NCBI GenBank assembly: GCA_030762175.1
Contig: CM060833.1
Coordinates: forward strand, 4,492,001 to 4,556,000
Direction: 5' to 3'
DNA length: 64,000 nt
Origin: Metallyticus violacea
Taxonomy: Eukaryota > Arthropoda > Insecta > Mantodea > Metallyticidae
Shown here piece by piece: positions 31,799-42,184 of the stretch (position 1 is the first letter of the stretch; every line of letters begins with the position of its first letter). The notes under the pieces were generated by a model. The model saw only the letters and a program-made list of their open reading frames with translations. It was not told the DNA's origin and made no database searches. The translations under genes were made by a program, and so were the position numbers.

Positions 31799-32335
31799 TA
31801 TAATTCAAGAATTCTAGTTATTATTATTATTGTTGTTGTTGAGATTCAATCAAATAAATTAATGGTATACTATTAATTAAATGAAATATATATACACTGA
31901 TAGACAAAGTTATACTATGCGGGTATTTTTAACATTTTTAAATGTAACCATGTTTATGAACTGAGCCCTTGATATCTTTACATTCATTAAAATAGAGAGA
32001 AATAACAGAAAGTTTCGAGTTACATCGTGTATTTAAGATGATGTTCATATGTTTCAATAAAACAAAAACATGTTACTATTTAAGTAGTAAGTAAATAAAA
32101 ACAATCGAAAGTTATATCGATTTTCAGTGGCTTTGAAATTTAATTTAAATGTTATTAACATGTAACGTAAACGTTTTCTGGAGGTTATTACAGAACGCTC
32201 TTATATATAAATATAATTCTCAAACATATATTAGATTAATATTTCACATTTGTTATCTTCACGACGATACTTTTGTTAAATATAAAACATATACAACGGT
32301 ATAAATACAGTTTATATGCTGAATAAATCTGTCTA
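31755..32335 (-). repeat. R1 module 1, inverted copy, with (AAT)n
   Basis: Reverse-complement copy of 14886-15430, aligned from GGTATACTATTAATT-type text to TTATATGCTGAATAA. An (AAT)n run at 31766-31797 has expanded at the position where the other copy carries only a few AAT units. Confidence 0.85.
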
Positions 32336-32680
32336 TTTTAAAACAACATAGAGAACATTAAATTCGAGATCCTTTTAAATTTCGGTTTCCAAGTATACTT
32401 TTACTCCTAATGCTCCAATTTCCATAATATTCAGAAACTAATTTTTCTTCTTTATTTTATGGTATAAACAGAGTTTCGTTGAGAAAAAAATTGCAGCCGC
32501 TGGTGCGATTTTTAAATTGTTTAAATATTGTTGCCGAAGGTTAACCCTCACCCCCAATGGTCCAATTTTACTGGTTAATGAATTCGATGAATAATTTGTT
32601 AATTTTTAATTGATACGCCGAGTTTTCTGAGAAAAAACAAAAATTGCAGCCGCTAGAGTTTTGACACACACACACACACA
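32336..32680 (-). repeat. R1 tandem units (about two to three)
   Basis: Minus-strand R1 units: TACTCCTAATGCTCCAATTT, ATTGCAGCCGCTGGTGCG, CCCCAATGGTCCAATTT and ATTGCAGCCGCTAGAG. They end in (CA)nTATATA at 32668-32684, where a mariner-C derivative has inserted. Confidence 0.8.
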
Positions 32681-32684
32681 TATA

Positions 32685-33244
32685 TGGTACCAAAAATGTA
32701 TACACACTTAAAGCAAAGAAAAAACTGTGTTAACATAACAAAACATAACATAACGAAATGATCAGCATTAATCATCTTAGACTTTTACAGTTACAACAGT
32801 TGCTCAAAATGCCCACGTCGATACACTTCTGAGTACGTTGAACTGCTGATTGAGCAACGTTTGCGAAAGTGTCCTCAGCACATGCCGTTTCAATTTCTTC
32901 CCGAAGTGCTGTCAGTGTAGCTGGTTTTCTACGGTATACAACATCCTTAAGAGTTCCCCATAGGTAGAAGTCCAACGGCGGTTCTGCTCTGTACACACGT
33001 CTGCATTGCCTTTGAACTTCAACAACATTCTCGGTTTTCCAATACCACTTCAAAATTGCTTTCCACTGTTCAAACGATAATCTTGGTTCGATTTTGTTGT
33101 AGCAACGCTAGCATAACGCAATGTGAGTCACATCTGTTTACAGAACATCATACTACACATTACTGTTATTTTTTGGTACACTTTGAAATATATTAAATAG
33201 ATATCTACTGTGAAAGTGTGTATTCACTTTTTGGCACCATCGTT
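32685..33244 (-). mobile_element. Mariner-C deletion derivative (MITE-like), copy 1
   Basis: The ends TGGTACCAAAAATGTATACA and, inverted, TGGTGCCAAAAAGTGAATAC form terminal repeats next to TA. The minus-strand coding remnant reads WKTENVVEVQRQCRRVYRAE, then jumps to PPLDFYLWGTLKDVVYRRKP and LREEIETACA. The N-terminal region is thus fused directly to the C-terminus. The same join is present at 62225-62803. A retained last catalytic Asp (PLDFYLWG) sits without its partners. Confidence 0.88.
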
Positions 33245-33364
33245 ATAAATAATTTTTTTATTGTCTTTTTGGTGCCTGGTAAGCAGGGTCGAGGGAGATT
33301 GGAAGATAATTTTTAAAAAATATTTTCAAGGGTATAACGCAATTACTATTGCACTACTTCGGAG

Positions 33365-33800
33365 TTCGCTGAAAGAGTAAACGTGGAAGAGAAACAAAGA
33401 CCAGAAAAAAGTTAGAAAGGAAATATAAGAAAAGGAAGAAGAAAGCATAAAACAAAAAATGGCGGGGCAAAAAGAAAGAAATACGGAGAAAATAACGAAA
33501 GATGAGCGAAAAAAGAGAAAACACGAAAATTAACGAGAATATAGAATAAAGAGTAAGTAGGGAAATTAGAGCGTGTAAAAGAAAAGAGAAATACAGGGGA
33601 GATAAAAGGAAGGGAAAGAAATAAAAGGAGTGAAACACAGGAGGGCAAAAGCAATCGTGGGAGAAGAAAACATCGCAAGAAAAACCAGCACAGTAAATAA
33701 CAGGGTAGTACATAAACAGAGACGAAAAGAAAAGAAAAACTGAAGGGGGAAGTAGAAAATAGATAAGAAAAAGGCTATAATAAGTAGAAGAAAGTAGGAC
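33365..33800. repeat. Purine-rich, strand-asymmetric tract
   Basis: Over ~430 bp the plus strand is overwhelmingly A and G (AGAAAGG, GGAAGAAG, GAGAAAA motifs) without a fixed period. The long Phe/Leu/Ser-rich minus-strand frames here are products of this bias, not genes. Confidence 0.8.
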
Positions 33801-34149
33801 TGAGCAAAACGTTAAAAAAATAAAAAAATAAATAAAAAACAGTTAAGGGTAGAAGGGAATGAAAGAAGAGACCCGGCTGATATGAAGCGAACATAGGCGG
33901 CTCTTGCACGCAGGTGTTGCGGACTGCGGTTGGCGTTGCTCTCCCACGCAATCAAGTGGAACACTTCCTATCGTTTCCACTTTTCACAAGCTTCATTAGC
34001 GACTAGCAGTGCTGCCAACACTTCGGACATTACGCCTCAACATGAAAGCCGGTTCAATAATGAAAGCATTTTTCATATTTACTGAAACTGTAGGTTATTA
34101 CGTTGTAGACCCTTTAAAGTATTGGAAACAGTTTACAAGCATGTCATAT
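33801..34149. other. Unassigned stretch
   Basis: Ordinary sequence with one less AT-rich patch (33880-34010). No motif was recognised. Confidence 0.5.
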
Positions 34150-34535
34150 CTGCACAAACAGCTGTAACTGAGCAATGCTACAGAGGCGGCCTGAAAACTC
34201 TACATTTCCATTCATAAAGCTAAGTGAACGATAATGCACGGCCGCACACCGCAAATGTTGTTGCTCAACATTTCACAAAAATCAATATGAGGTGTGTCTC
34301 TCACCCTCCATATAGTCCAGATTTAGCCCCAAGTGACTTTTTACTTTTCTCTAAAGGAAAAAAAAAAACCCCTTCGTGGGAGGCAATTTCCATCACCAGA
34401 AGCAGTGGTGATTATGAGGGAAGATTGGCAAAAGTGGGGACAGGTGCATTGCATCCACTGGCGACTTCTTTGAGAAAGATTATCAAAATTACGAGAGGCG
34501 CTCTAAAACTTTTCAGCTCCAAACTTTTTTTTTTT
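34150..34535 (+). pseudogene. Mariner-I catalytic-core remnant (DD34D)
   Basis: The plus strand reads NDNARPHTANVVAQHFTKIN and then HPPYSPDLAPSDFLLFSKGK. There are exactly 34 residues between the Asp of NDNA (normally HDNA) and the Asp of PSDF. The C-terminal part follows in shifted frames. Upstream, only an ACAGCTGTAACTGAGCAA block precedes it, as in the copies at 8150 and 40890. Confidence 0.8.
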
Positions 34536-34830
34536 AATATAGTCACCTTGTAAATGAATAAATTTAGTCCGACGAATTTCCAACTTGTTAATACCCTCAG
34601 CAAAATAAGATTTATCCAACTGTGAAAAATAAACGTCTGTCTCAGCTTCTATCTCGTCATTTGATATGAATCTTCGTCCACCCAGCCATTTCTTCAGGTT
34701 TGGGGACAAAAAGTAATCGCTAGGAGTCAAATCCGGCGAGTATGGCGGATGTGGAAAGAAGCTATGTAGTTTGCAGCAACAATTCCAGACGAGGGGTGAA
34801 AGCGCATTATCGTGAACTTTCTTTTTGGGG
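34503..34830 (-). pseudogene. Mariner-J C-terminal remnant, tail-to-tail with mariner-I
   Basis: Minus strand: HDNALSP, then FPHPPYSPDLTPSDYFL, PNLKKWLGGRRFISNDEIEA, YFAEGINKLEIRR and IHLQGDYI. The last is the typical mariner end (C-I-x-L-x-G-D-Y-V). About four residues are missing between the second and third Asp compared with DD34D. It converges on mariner-I at the T run at 34527-34537. Confidence 0.85.
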
Positions 34831-35029
34831 TTTGGTTAAGAAAAAACTAAAATTGCTGCCACAAGAGCGTTAACAGATACATATATGCAGAAATATACTT
34901 TTTTTTCATATACTAAGTAGGTTCGATGATGAATTGAAGAAATTTGTAAAAAATCATTTCGTGGGTAACAGTTTGTATTCAGAATTCACATAAAAGCTGT
35001 GCGCACTTTGGGTCCAATAGGTTTTGACA
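34831..35029 (-). repeat. R1 unit fragment
   Basis: GTTTGGTTAAGAAAAAACTA, AAAATTGCTGCCACAAGAGC and GTTAACAGATACATATATG match the end of an R1 unit and its TA-rich edge on the minus strand. The similarity fades after about 34890. Confidence 0.5.
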
Positions 35030-35345
35030 CAGGCACGGAAAACACCCCGGAGTCCCCGATCCAAAAACTTTGGTGTTGCTTCATCTGAGGGCAAGTTGAT
35101 GATCGCCATCTTTTGGGACACTTCAGGTATACTGCTAATGGATTCTCAACAACGAGACCCTTACACGGATCAGACGCAGGAACGACGATAGAGAAGCGTT
35201 CCTCCAACATGACAATGCGCGACCCCATACCAGTAACGCTACGACCCCAAAGTTGGAATCGCTGGGGTTCATTATTGTCTCGCTCCGTCTCGACAACTTG
35301 AAAGTGCTGACGTGGTACATCCCAATGTTTCCTTACGTAAATTAA
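35030..35345 (+). pseudogene. Mariner-O remnant
   Basis: Plus-strand pieces read NFGVASSEGKLMIAIFWDTS, then GILLMDSQQRDPYT, FLQHDNARPHTSNATTPKVG and PNVSLRKLK. They follow the order K-x-x-S-A-G-K-V-M...F-W-D...HDNARPHT of a mariner. The second catalytic Asp is intact, but the SPDLAPSD block is destroyed. Confidence 0.75.
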
Positions 35346-35592
35346 AAGGGTGTTTCTTTTAGTAGTGTTTAACGCCCGTTTTTACTACTGAGGCACCACA
35401 GGCGGTGGACACCGATGATAATGAGATGAAATTATATATTGGGAAAGGATTTTTTTTTGTTCCAGACCTAAGTTTAGGATACCTCCCCGCCAATTGCATT
35501 TATGAGGACTGAGGAAAACCTGGGAAAAATCTCAGTCAGGGAATCGAGCCCTAGACCTCCAGCTCACTAGTCCGACCACCCGGCGGTACCAG
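35346..35592 (-). mobile_element. SINE-B, near full length
   Basis: Minus-strand SINE-B with GTTTAACGCCCGTTTTTACT, CCTAAGTTTAGGATACCTCC, GCATTTATGAGGACTGAGG and a degraded B box. The head ends in GGTACCGCCGGGTGG (reverse complement). It abuts the mariner-O remnant. Confidence 0.85.
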
Positions 35593-36454
35593 GAAGGCGG
35601 AACGATGCACCGACGTTGGTAAGGAGAGATCCCATAATAAATACGGCACAAACATTTACCGTCATGTATGCTTTGAGTGTTCGCTACGCTGTTCTTGGTC
35701 ACCTAACGTCGCAAAGCTTGCACTGCTGCCATTCAAGAGCAGCACTATTTTAATATTAAGTTTTATTTTAAAACAAACCCTCTTTTATTGACCAACACTG
35801 TACAGGTCACAGAGAGGGTTGGAGGTGTTAGAAAACACATGTCACTGACTAGGTCTGCCGCAAAAAAAGGACATACAGGGAAAATAAATAAAAAGCCACT
35901 CTGCTGGGGTCCAACTCTACCGTCAGTGCCAGCCAGCCAGCTCGAGGAGGTTTTAGTTACAACTACTCTTTCTGACCATAACACACTTCTGTGTTCATGT
36001 TGTTATTTTATTTTTTTTTTTTTTGCTACCCTTCTCTCACAACGAGCACTCTCCAGGATATTTTATGTCCCTTTCTCACCCTACTCTCTCTGTCCAGAGC
36101 AGTGCCAACAACACAAACACAGGAAAAAAAAAATGCACCTCCCCCGCGCGCTCCAGGCAATGTCGCATGCACCTGGTTATGATAGTCTAAGGGTGGTCCC
36201 AAAACTTTCCCTATCAAGTTCCTTATAACTTGCTTGGAACACGTGTACATTGTTATGCAACAAAAAACTGGTGCAGGAAATCTTTGACCCTCATATGAGG
36301 TCTTGTAAACAAAACCTCCTCTCCATTACGAAGCAGAACAATGCGCTTAACTTACTATCTCGTTTAAAATAACAGATATTTACATTATTTATCGAAAATA
36401 AGCATACTCACAAGTTGTCTATATTAACGATGCATGCCCTTATTCCAAGACGAA
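35593..36454. other. Unassigned stretch
   Basis: No transposon is recognised. A 146-codon plus-strand frame (35788-36228) includes a T/A-run-driven low-complexity centre and no family motif, so it is not called a gene. Confidence 0.5.
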
Positions 36455-36724
36455 GTCGGTCCTGGTGGTCTAGTGGTAACCATACTTGCCTCGTAAACCT
36501 AAGATCACGGGTTCAATCCCGGCCAGGGTCGAAGAACGTTAAAACCCAAGCGTGGCTTCCTTCGGAAGGGAGTTTAAAGATTTACGGCACGAAAAAGAAC
36601 CTCAAGCCTGAAAGAAGAGGCCTCAGAGCAAAATTTGTCGCCCATTTCACGACTTGAATTGAATGGGACGCTGATGACCTGAGATGTTAAAGAGCCTCCG
36701 TAAATAAATAAATAAATAAATAAA
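36455..36724 (+). mobile_element. SINE-A, full length
   Basis: Plus-strand copy with a complete tRNA-like head: GTCGGTCCTGGTGGTCTAGT (A box), GGTTCAATCCC (B box). Then comes the GGCTTCCTTCGGAAGGGAG junction, all body blocks and a (TAAA)n tail at 36700-36724. The 70-nt head can fold as a degenerate tRNA but does not look like a functional tRNA gene. Confidence 0.95.
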
Positions 36725-36798
36725 CAACAAAGCAATTCGGAAAAAAAATGCCGGCCGAAGTTTCTCTACTACTGCAAATAGCAAATACGAACTTTTTA

Positions 36799-38053
36799 CC
36801 GGCAGTAGTTCTATAAATTTCCTGCCTAACCGTTTTCTAGACATGATAAAGACATAAACTTTGTTTCACTTTTCAATATAGTTACCCTTTACTACAATAC
36901 ACTTCTCACGTCTTTGAATTAATTTCAATCGCCTCCCCCCAAATAGTCAGAAGTCTTGTCTGCTAAATGGGCGTAAACAGCATCCGTCACTTCTTCGTCA
37001 CACTTAAATTTCCTTCCTCGAAGGTCCTTCTTGGGTTTTGAGAAGAGAAAATAGATACTGAAAGCTAGTTCTGGACTGTAGGGTGGATGGTCGATCTCCT
37101 TGAAGCCACATTTCTTCACAACTTCCTTTGCAACAAGAGCTGTGTGAACAGGCGCGTTGTCGTGAAGAAGGCGCACACCACCACTCAGCTTTCCTCGCCT
37201 TTTCTCTTTGATGGAAGCAGCACGTAATCTGTGCAGTAGGCCAGCATAGTACTCCCCATTTACTGTGGTGTTCCTCTCCTTGAAGTCAATGAAGAGTATT
37301 CCTTCACAGTCCCAAAAGATTGTGTCCATGATCTCCATGGTTGGCTGTGACCTTGGCCTTTAGAGGCGGTGAGGTTTACACCTGCCATTCCAATGATTCT
37401 CTTTTGGACAAGGGATCATAGTTTCATCTTCTGTAACAATGGTTTACAGAATTTCTCTCTCTCTCGTTACCACGGCAGAGCTACAAAAATGCCTGACAAC
37501 AGATGACTCGTTGCTGCTTTTGGACTGAGGAAAGAAGTCTAGGCACCCATCTTGCACTAACCTTATTTATGTTTAAATGTTTATGAATAATTCGAAGGAT
37601 TGTTGTTTTAGAAAGGTCCAACCTTGTTGCTATTTCTGTATCTTTGAGCCGCCGGTCTTCCATAATTTCTCCTTCCACAAGAGTGATGTTTTCAGGAGTG
37701 AGCACCTCCAAGGGCCGATCTGCACGCTCTTCGTCTTCAATGCTTTCTCGACCTATCGCATTCGAAAAAGCCCGGCCCATTCTTTTACGGTAGAATATGA
37801 GGGGGATGCTTCCCCATATACACCGTCCACTCTCTGTTTAATTTAATTTGGAGTAGGTCCTTCTTTTGTGAAGAACTTAATAACAGCTGGAAACTCCATT
37901 TTGAGCATGTCACAATCTCATACACACAGTGTTCTTTGTGCAACTATATCTGAACAACTGAACACAGCTACAGGTGCAATTATTTACTTAACAGATAAGG
38001 TATGGCATCTGATAATCCTTTTCGGCGAGGCCGGAAACTTATTGATCTACTTG
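36799..38053 (-). mobile_element. Mariner-A copy 2, near complete, inactive
   Basis: A 1.255-kb element with TA on both sides. The transposase (minus) begins near 37900 with EFPAVIKFFTKEG. It continues MGRAFSNAIGRESIEDEERA, RRLKDTEIATRLDLSKTTIL and SVQKQQRVICCQ. The catalytic half has EDETMIP (first Asp), ILFIDFKERNTTVNGEYYAG, LLHDNAPVHTALVAKEVV (second Asp) and YSPELAFSIYFLF. The usual APSDYFLF has lost its third Asp (Ile). Frameshifts separate the halves. Confidence 0.93.
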
Positions 38054-38065
38054 TAACCCCATCAG

Positions 38066-40113
38066 CCCGAGCTAATTGGGAATAAGATCGTTCGGATTGG
38101 CAAAAATTCGAATTAACGGGGTTATTTTTGTGACATGAACTATATTGTTGAAAGCGAGCCAGGGAAGGATGGCACTTGACCGTATTATTCTTTGGTGTTT
38201 TGTTCATCTTGCTGTAACTAGGATTTGATCCGTTGTTTGTTCCGAGCTCAATTGAGTTGCAGATACAGTCGCAAAACGTCGTGAATGATTTCAGTGGAGC
38301 TTTTGCTCTGTATTGTGTTTAGTAGCGCTTTTTATACTAATGAAATGGTTTTAATTTTTGCTAATTGATTGACAGTGGTAGACAAGTGACCAGGTTCTTG
38401 TTAATTAAGAGATAAACTTGAAGCATTAAGATGCTTAGGTAAAGATGAATGTGGGACAAAATTAGCAGGTGAATTTGGTGACGGAAAATGAACGGTAAAT
38501 GATTGGAAGACAAATGGAGGGAATTTTGTGGAACTGTGACCGATATACATAAAATATTTCAGATTTTTTCAAAGTCGTTTATGTAGAAAGAAAGACAGCG
38601 TAAGGTGTTGCACTGAGTGGTCCTCTAATCCAAGAAAAAAAAAACACTCCATTTGATGAACAGTGATTGCAAATTTACTGCGAGTAATGGCTGGCTGAAC
38701 AACAGCTGCGTACAGCTAGTGGAGCTACAGCGGCGGACATGTTTATGAAGCGATGGTGCAGGATTGGGTCATCCTCAAGATTTTCGTCTAAGTGACTTGA
38801 ATTTTTGTGTAACAATTTTATTTTTAATATTGTCTAACACCCGTTTTTACTGTTGAGGCACTATAGGCGGCGGGCACATGAAATTGTATATTGAGAAAGG
38901 CTTAAGTTTGGGCACTTCCCCGGCATTTGCCATTTATGAGAACTGAAAAAACCTGAGGTGCTCTCTCAAAGGTCTTTATGTAACAATGACTGTATTGTTT
39001 TATAGTCTTCATTGTTAAATCTGCTGATATTTACTGTAATTGTTTTCATAGTGTACTTGATGTTCTACGGTAATGTGTAATTTAGTCTGAAATTTCTTAG
39101 ACTATTTCACTTATATGACGTCATCTTAAAATAGACCAATGAAACGAAATTAAATTTTGAATTTTAAACAATCACAGCCGATAATCGCAGTGAAATTATC
39201 GAAAAAAATTTATAAAATCCTATTTACCATCCGACGTGCATTTGTCGTCAGTGTAGCCAGTAGTTCAGTAATTGTAACTTTAGCCTACTTAATGCGTATT
39301 CACGCAAGTAATTTATTTTGCGTATTCAGTCAAATAGTATAAAATAATTTTATAAATTATGTAACAATATCAACCTAAGCAACCACAAATCTTAACAAAC
39401 ACGTTGTTCAGAATGGTAAAATGTCTTCTCTGTTTTGTTTTTCTCAGTTGGTATTAAGTAAATCTAATTCTCACAGTTCCTGAATAGGTAGGTATTCATA
39501 GGTATGTATAACATTTTATAAATGTATATATATATGAAATTTGGTAATGATTATTAACAATATATATATAATATAAAAGAAAAATAAAAACAAAGTTATA
39601 CTATTAGTAAATTAACAGTAATTATAGAAGCTTTAAAAGGATAAAACACTAAGATAAAGTCATACTTGAATATCGAAATATAGCGATATACATTATATAT
39701 ATATTAAATTTGCGTAATGATTATTAACAATTGCATATATATTACTTTTTATTACTTTCTTACTATTCTTATTCTATTCATGAAGTTGTCCCAAACCCGT
39801 ATTTGGCTTTCCTCTATTCGCAAAAAGACAATCGACATTCGTCTGTTGCTAGGTGACTTGAAAAGGTTAAGTATTCATAATACAAATATACAATTATTAC
39901 AATTTTGTAAGCCAAGTTTAGAGGAATTATATTTAAATTCTTATTTTATTTGTGAAATAGGCCTAATAAATTTCTCTCGACGGTCTGAGCTTTCCACTCA
40001 TATACGTTCGTAATTTATCGGCTATCACAGACCCTCTTGTGATAAGTTTTCTTTCACAAAATTTTGGGTTCGGATTATCCGCGTTTTCGGACTGGCGGAA
40101 TTGGCAGTGTAGT
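38066..40113 (+). mobile_element. Tigger/pogo-like element, DNA-binding half retained
   Basis: The plus strand at 38390-38820 reads DKLEALRRLGKDECGTKLAG and EFGDGK-TVNDWKTKWREF. After frameshifts come GVALSGPLIQEK and DCKFTASNGWLNN. These are the Psq-type and CENPB-type helix-turn-helix domains of pogo/Tigger/Jerky transposases. The left end carries GTTCGGATTGGCAAAAATTC. The right end (40067-40110) is GGTTCGGATTATCCGCGTTT with CGGAATTGGCAGTG. These are diverged inverse terminal repeats of Tigger type. The DDE catalytic half is not recognisable, and a SINE-B fragment sits inside. Confidence 0.7.
38822..38957 (-). mobile_element. SINE-B 3' fragment inside Tigger
   Basis: A minus-strand SINE-B lacking its tRNA head: CTAACACCCGTTTTTACTG, AGGCACTATAGGCGGCGG, then CCCCGGCATTTGCCATTTAT and GAACTGAAAAAACCTGAGG. 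It is 5'-truncated like a typical incomplete retrotransposition. Confidence 0.85.
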
Positions 40114-40612
40114 GCGGTATTACGTTTACAAGATGATGTTGTTTATGATTAGAAAATATGTCGATGGTTTTTAAGAACCTGAAATTTTTTACAAACAATA
40201 TTTCTCATGTGTAAACCAAAAATAAAATAATATGCATTATAAACTTTTCAACAGACAAGCACAGATCTAGACAAAATTCACTCACTTCCAAATTACTGGA
40301 CAACTTAAACCGAATGGACATAAATGGGACAGCATCATCATCTATTTAATGAAAAGAACCCTTGGCAATAGTTATAAACGGGTGTACCTGTCTTGTCTTA
40401 AACTCACTTTGCAAAGTAGTCGAAACATAACATCCTGCTCACACCATTCATTAAAACTCTTCATTTCACCCCAAAACCCGCTTCATACGTTCTTTCATTG
40501 CTAACCCTTAATGTCACGTACGATGACAGTTTAGGGAAAACTCAACAAGTAAAATGCCCTCACTATCTACAAAAGTTAGTACAAAATGTTTAATACACAC
40601 TATAACTATCGT
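40114..40612. other. Unassigned stretch
   Basis: No element is recognised. Immediately after the Tigger right end the sequence is ordinary AT-rich DNA. Confidence 0.5.
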
Positions 40613-40868
40613 TAAATTCAAAATTTGCATAGTGTATGTGGCATATCCACTCCTCCTTTAATTACTGATATTTAAGAAATGGAAAAATATGGTATTATGC
40701 TGTGCAATGCCATAATTAAAATATACAAGAGCAACCCATATTGTACTAAACATTTTCTATTACACAAGTTCCTGGTGTGCTTTCACTAAATCAATATTAA
40801 TTTAATAAAAAACTAATAAAAATACGATACTGTTAATTTACTTCCAACTATAACCGTGATAAACCAGG
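40613..40868 (+). repeat. R1 module 2, second copy
   Basis: Same-orientation copy of 15480-15736: CAAAATTTGCATAGTG-type start, TACAAGAGCAACCCAT, CACAAGTTCCTGGTG, and end at TTTACTTCCAACTATAACCG followed by GATAAACCAG. Confidence 0.8.
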
Positions 40869-40889
40869 TAACCGAGAGTGAGGAGTTGG

Positions 40890-41020
40890 TTTTACCTGCA
40901 TACACAACTGTAACTGGGCAACGCCAAGATGTCCTGAAACCTCGAGATATTTTCTTTCAAACTGAAGAAACATTTTCTTGGGAGGCATTTGCCATCATTA
41001 GAAATAGTCCTGAAGGCTAG
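40890..41020 (+). pseudogene. Mariner-I fragment
   Basis: ACACAACTGTAACTGGGCAAC is followed by coding text LKKHFLGRHLPSLEIVLKAR, the region just after the third catalytic Asp in mariner-I. It shares its upstream block with the copies at 8150 and 34150. Confidence 0.5.
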
Positions 41021-41695
41021 GGAGGCAAATATGATTAATATGTTCATATTTTGAACAAGTTTAGTACTTTTGAATGTATAAACGCATCTAAATACACCTC
41101 TGTAAAATTTCAAATACAAAGCGAAATATAGCGCATTAAATGCTCCTAAAATAAAAACGACTTTAACTATTGATATGAAAGAAAAAAGAAAAGACTGACT
41201 TTTAGAAAGAAAAGAAGCAAAAGACAATTACAGGCGGAACAGTAAAACACAGTCTTTTGTTTCATTCCAGCGATTTTGTGTTACACCATGTTAAAAAACC
41301 ACAAATCACTGACAAAAACTGGTTACAGCTTTAGAATACTTTTATCGAATATCGCGGTACGCTTTATTGGTTATATCGATTATCGAAGTGGAGTCGATGC
41401 TACTACAAACATTTTGGGATATGCATGAAAGAGCAGCAAATGTAGGAACTGGTGCAGAATTCTGCCATGTTTTTTATGAAAACGACTTTACTTTGCAACA
41501 CCTGCAGCCATGCAGTAAACTTTGTGTATTTTAATAAAGAAGACTATTTTAAATTATTTTAAGAGCAACTTGCGGTGTTTTACTAGAACCCAAGCCTATC
41601 TAACTGCCATCTCGGCGAATGTGTCAGTAACTGCTGGTTACTAACATCGTAAAAAATGTTAGTCAAGAAGGAGTTGCGAATTCGTCAGAACGCTG
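41021..41695. other. Unassigned stretch
   Basis: A 111-codon minus-strand frame (40892-41227) overlaps the mariner fragment in antisense and is not credible. No other signal is visible. Confidence 0.5.
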
Positions 41696-42184
41696 GAGCA
41701 GAGAAACGGATGCCGCTCGAACGCTATTTTCATTTAGGTTTTCAGGTATACCCCCACTCCTAACAGCCTGATTTCGCTGATTTTCAAAAACTATTTTTCT
41801 TATATGTCAATGGCACATACCGAATTTCGCTAAGAAGAAGGTTTAATTTCACTGTTCAGGCATACTCCCACTCTTAATGATCCGATTTCCTTGATTTTCA
41901 AAAACTACTTTTCTCACTTTTTGGAATGTTGTATACCGGTTTCGTTGCGGAAAAAAAAAACAAATATTAGTGACGCTAGAATGATTTTTCATTTTTTGGT
42001 TTCAGGTAAACGCCCACTGATAATAGTTCGATTTCATTGATATTCAGAAATTATTTTTCTTATTTTATTTCAATGGCATATACTGAGTTTGGTTGCGAAA
42101 AAATATATATTGCTGCCGGTAGAGAGATTGTTTTAAATATATTTTGGGGGTCATCATCATTTTGCAGACATCAGAATGAGAATA
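41696..42184 (-). repeat. R1 tandem units (about three)
   Basis: Minus-strand R1 units with repeated CCCCCACTCCTAACAGCCTG / CTCCCACTCTTAATGATCCG / ACGCCCACTGATAATAGTTC, each followed by GATTTTCAAAAACTA-type blocks and ATACCG...TTTCG. The array directly abuts the TA of mariner-B. Confidence 0.8.

Noticed and set aside
32660..32684. Telomere-like or regulatory (CA)n repeat
   Set aside because: Short (CA)n/TA run at the edge of an R1 array, not a telomeric TTAGG motif.
33354..33713. 119-codon membrane-like protein on the minus strand
   Set aside because: The Phe/Leu/Ser richness comes from the antisense of a purine tract. There is no codon structure or family motif.
35788..36228. 146-codon plus-strand gene
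   Set aside because: A T run and A run drive part of the frame, no motif or splice context is recognised, and an antisense frame is equally open.
36455..36528. Functional tRNA gene
   Set aside because: The tRNA-like sequence has A and B boxes but is followed by the SINE-A body and (TAAA)n tail, and the same head recurs in all full copies.
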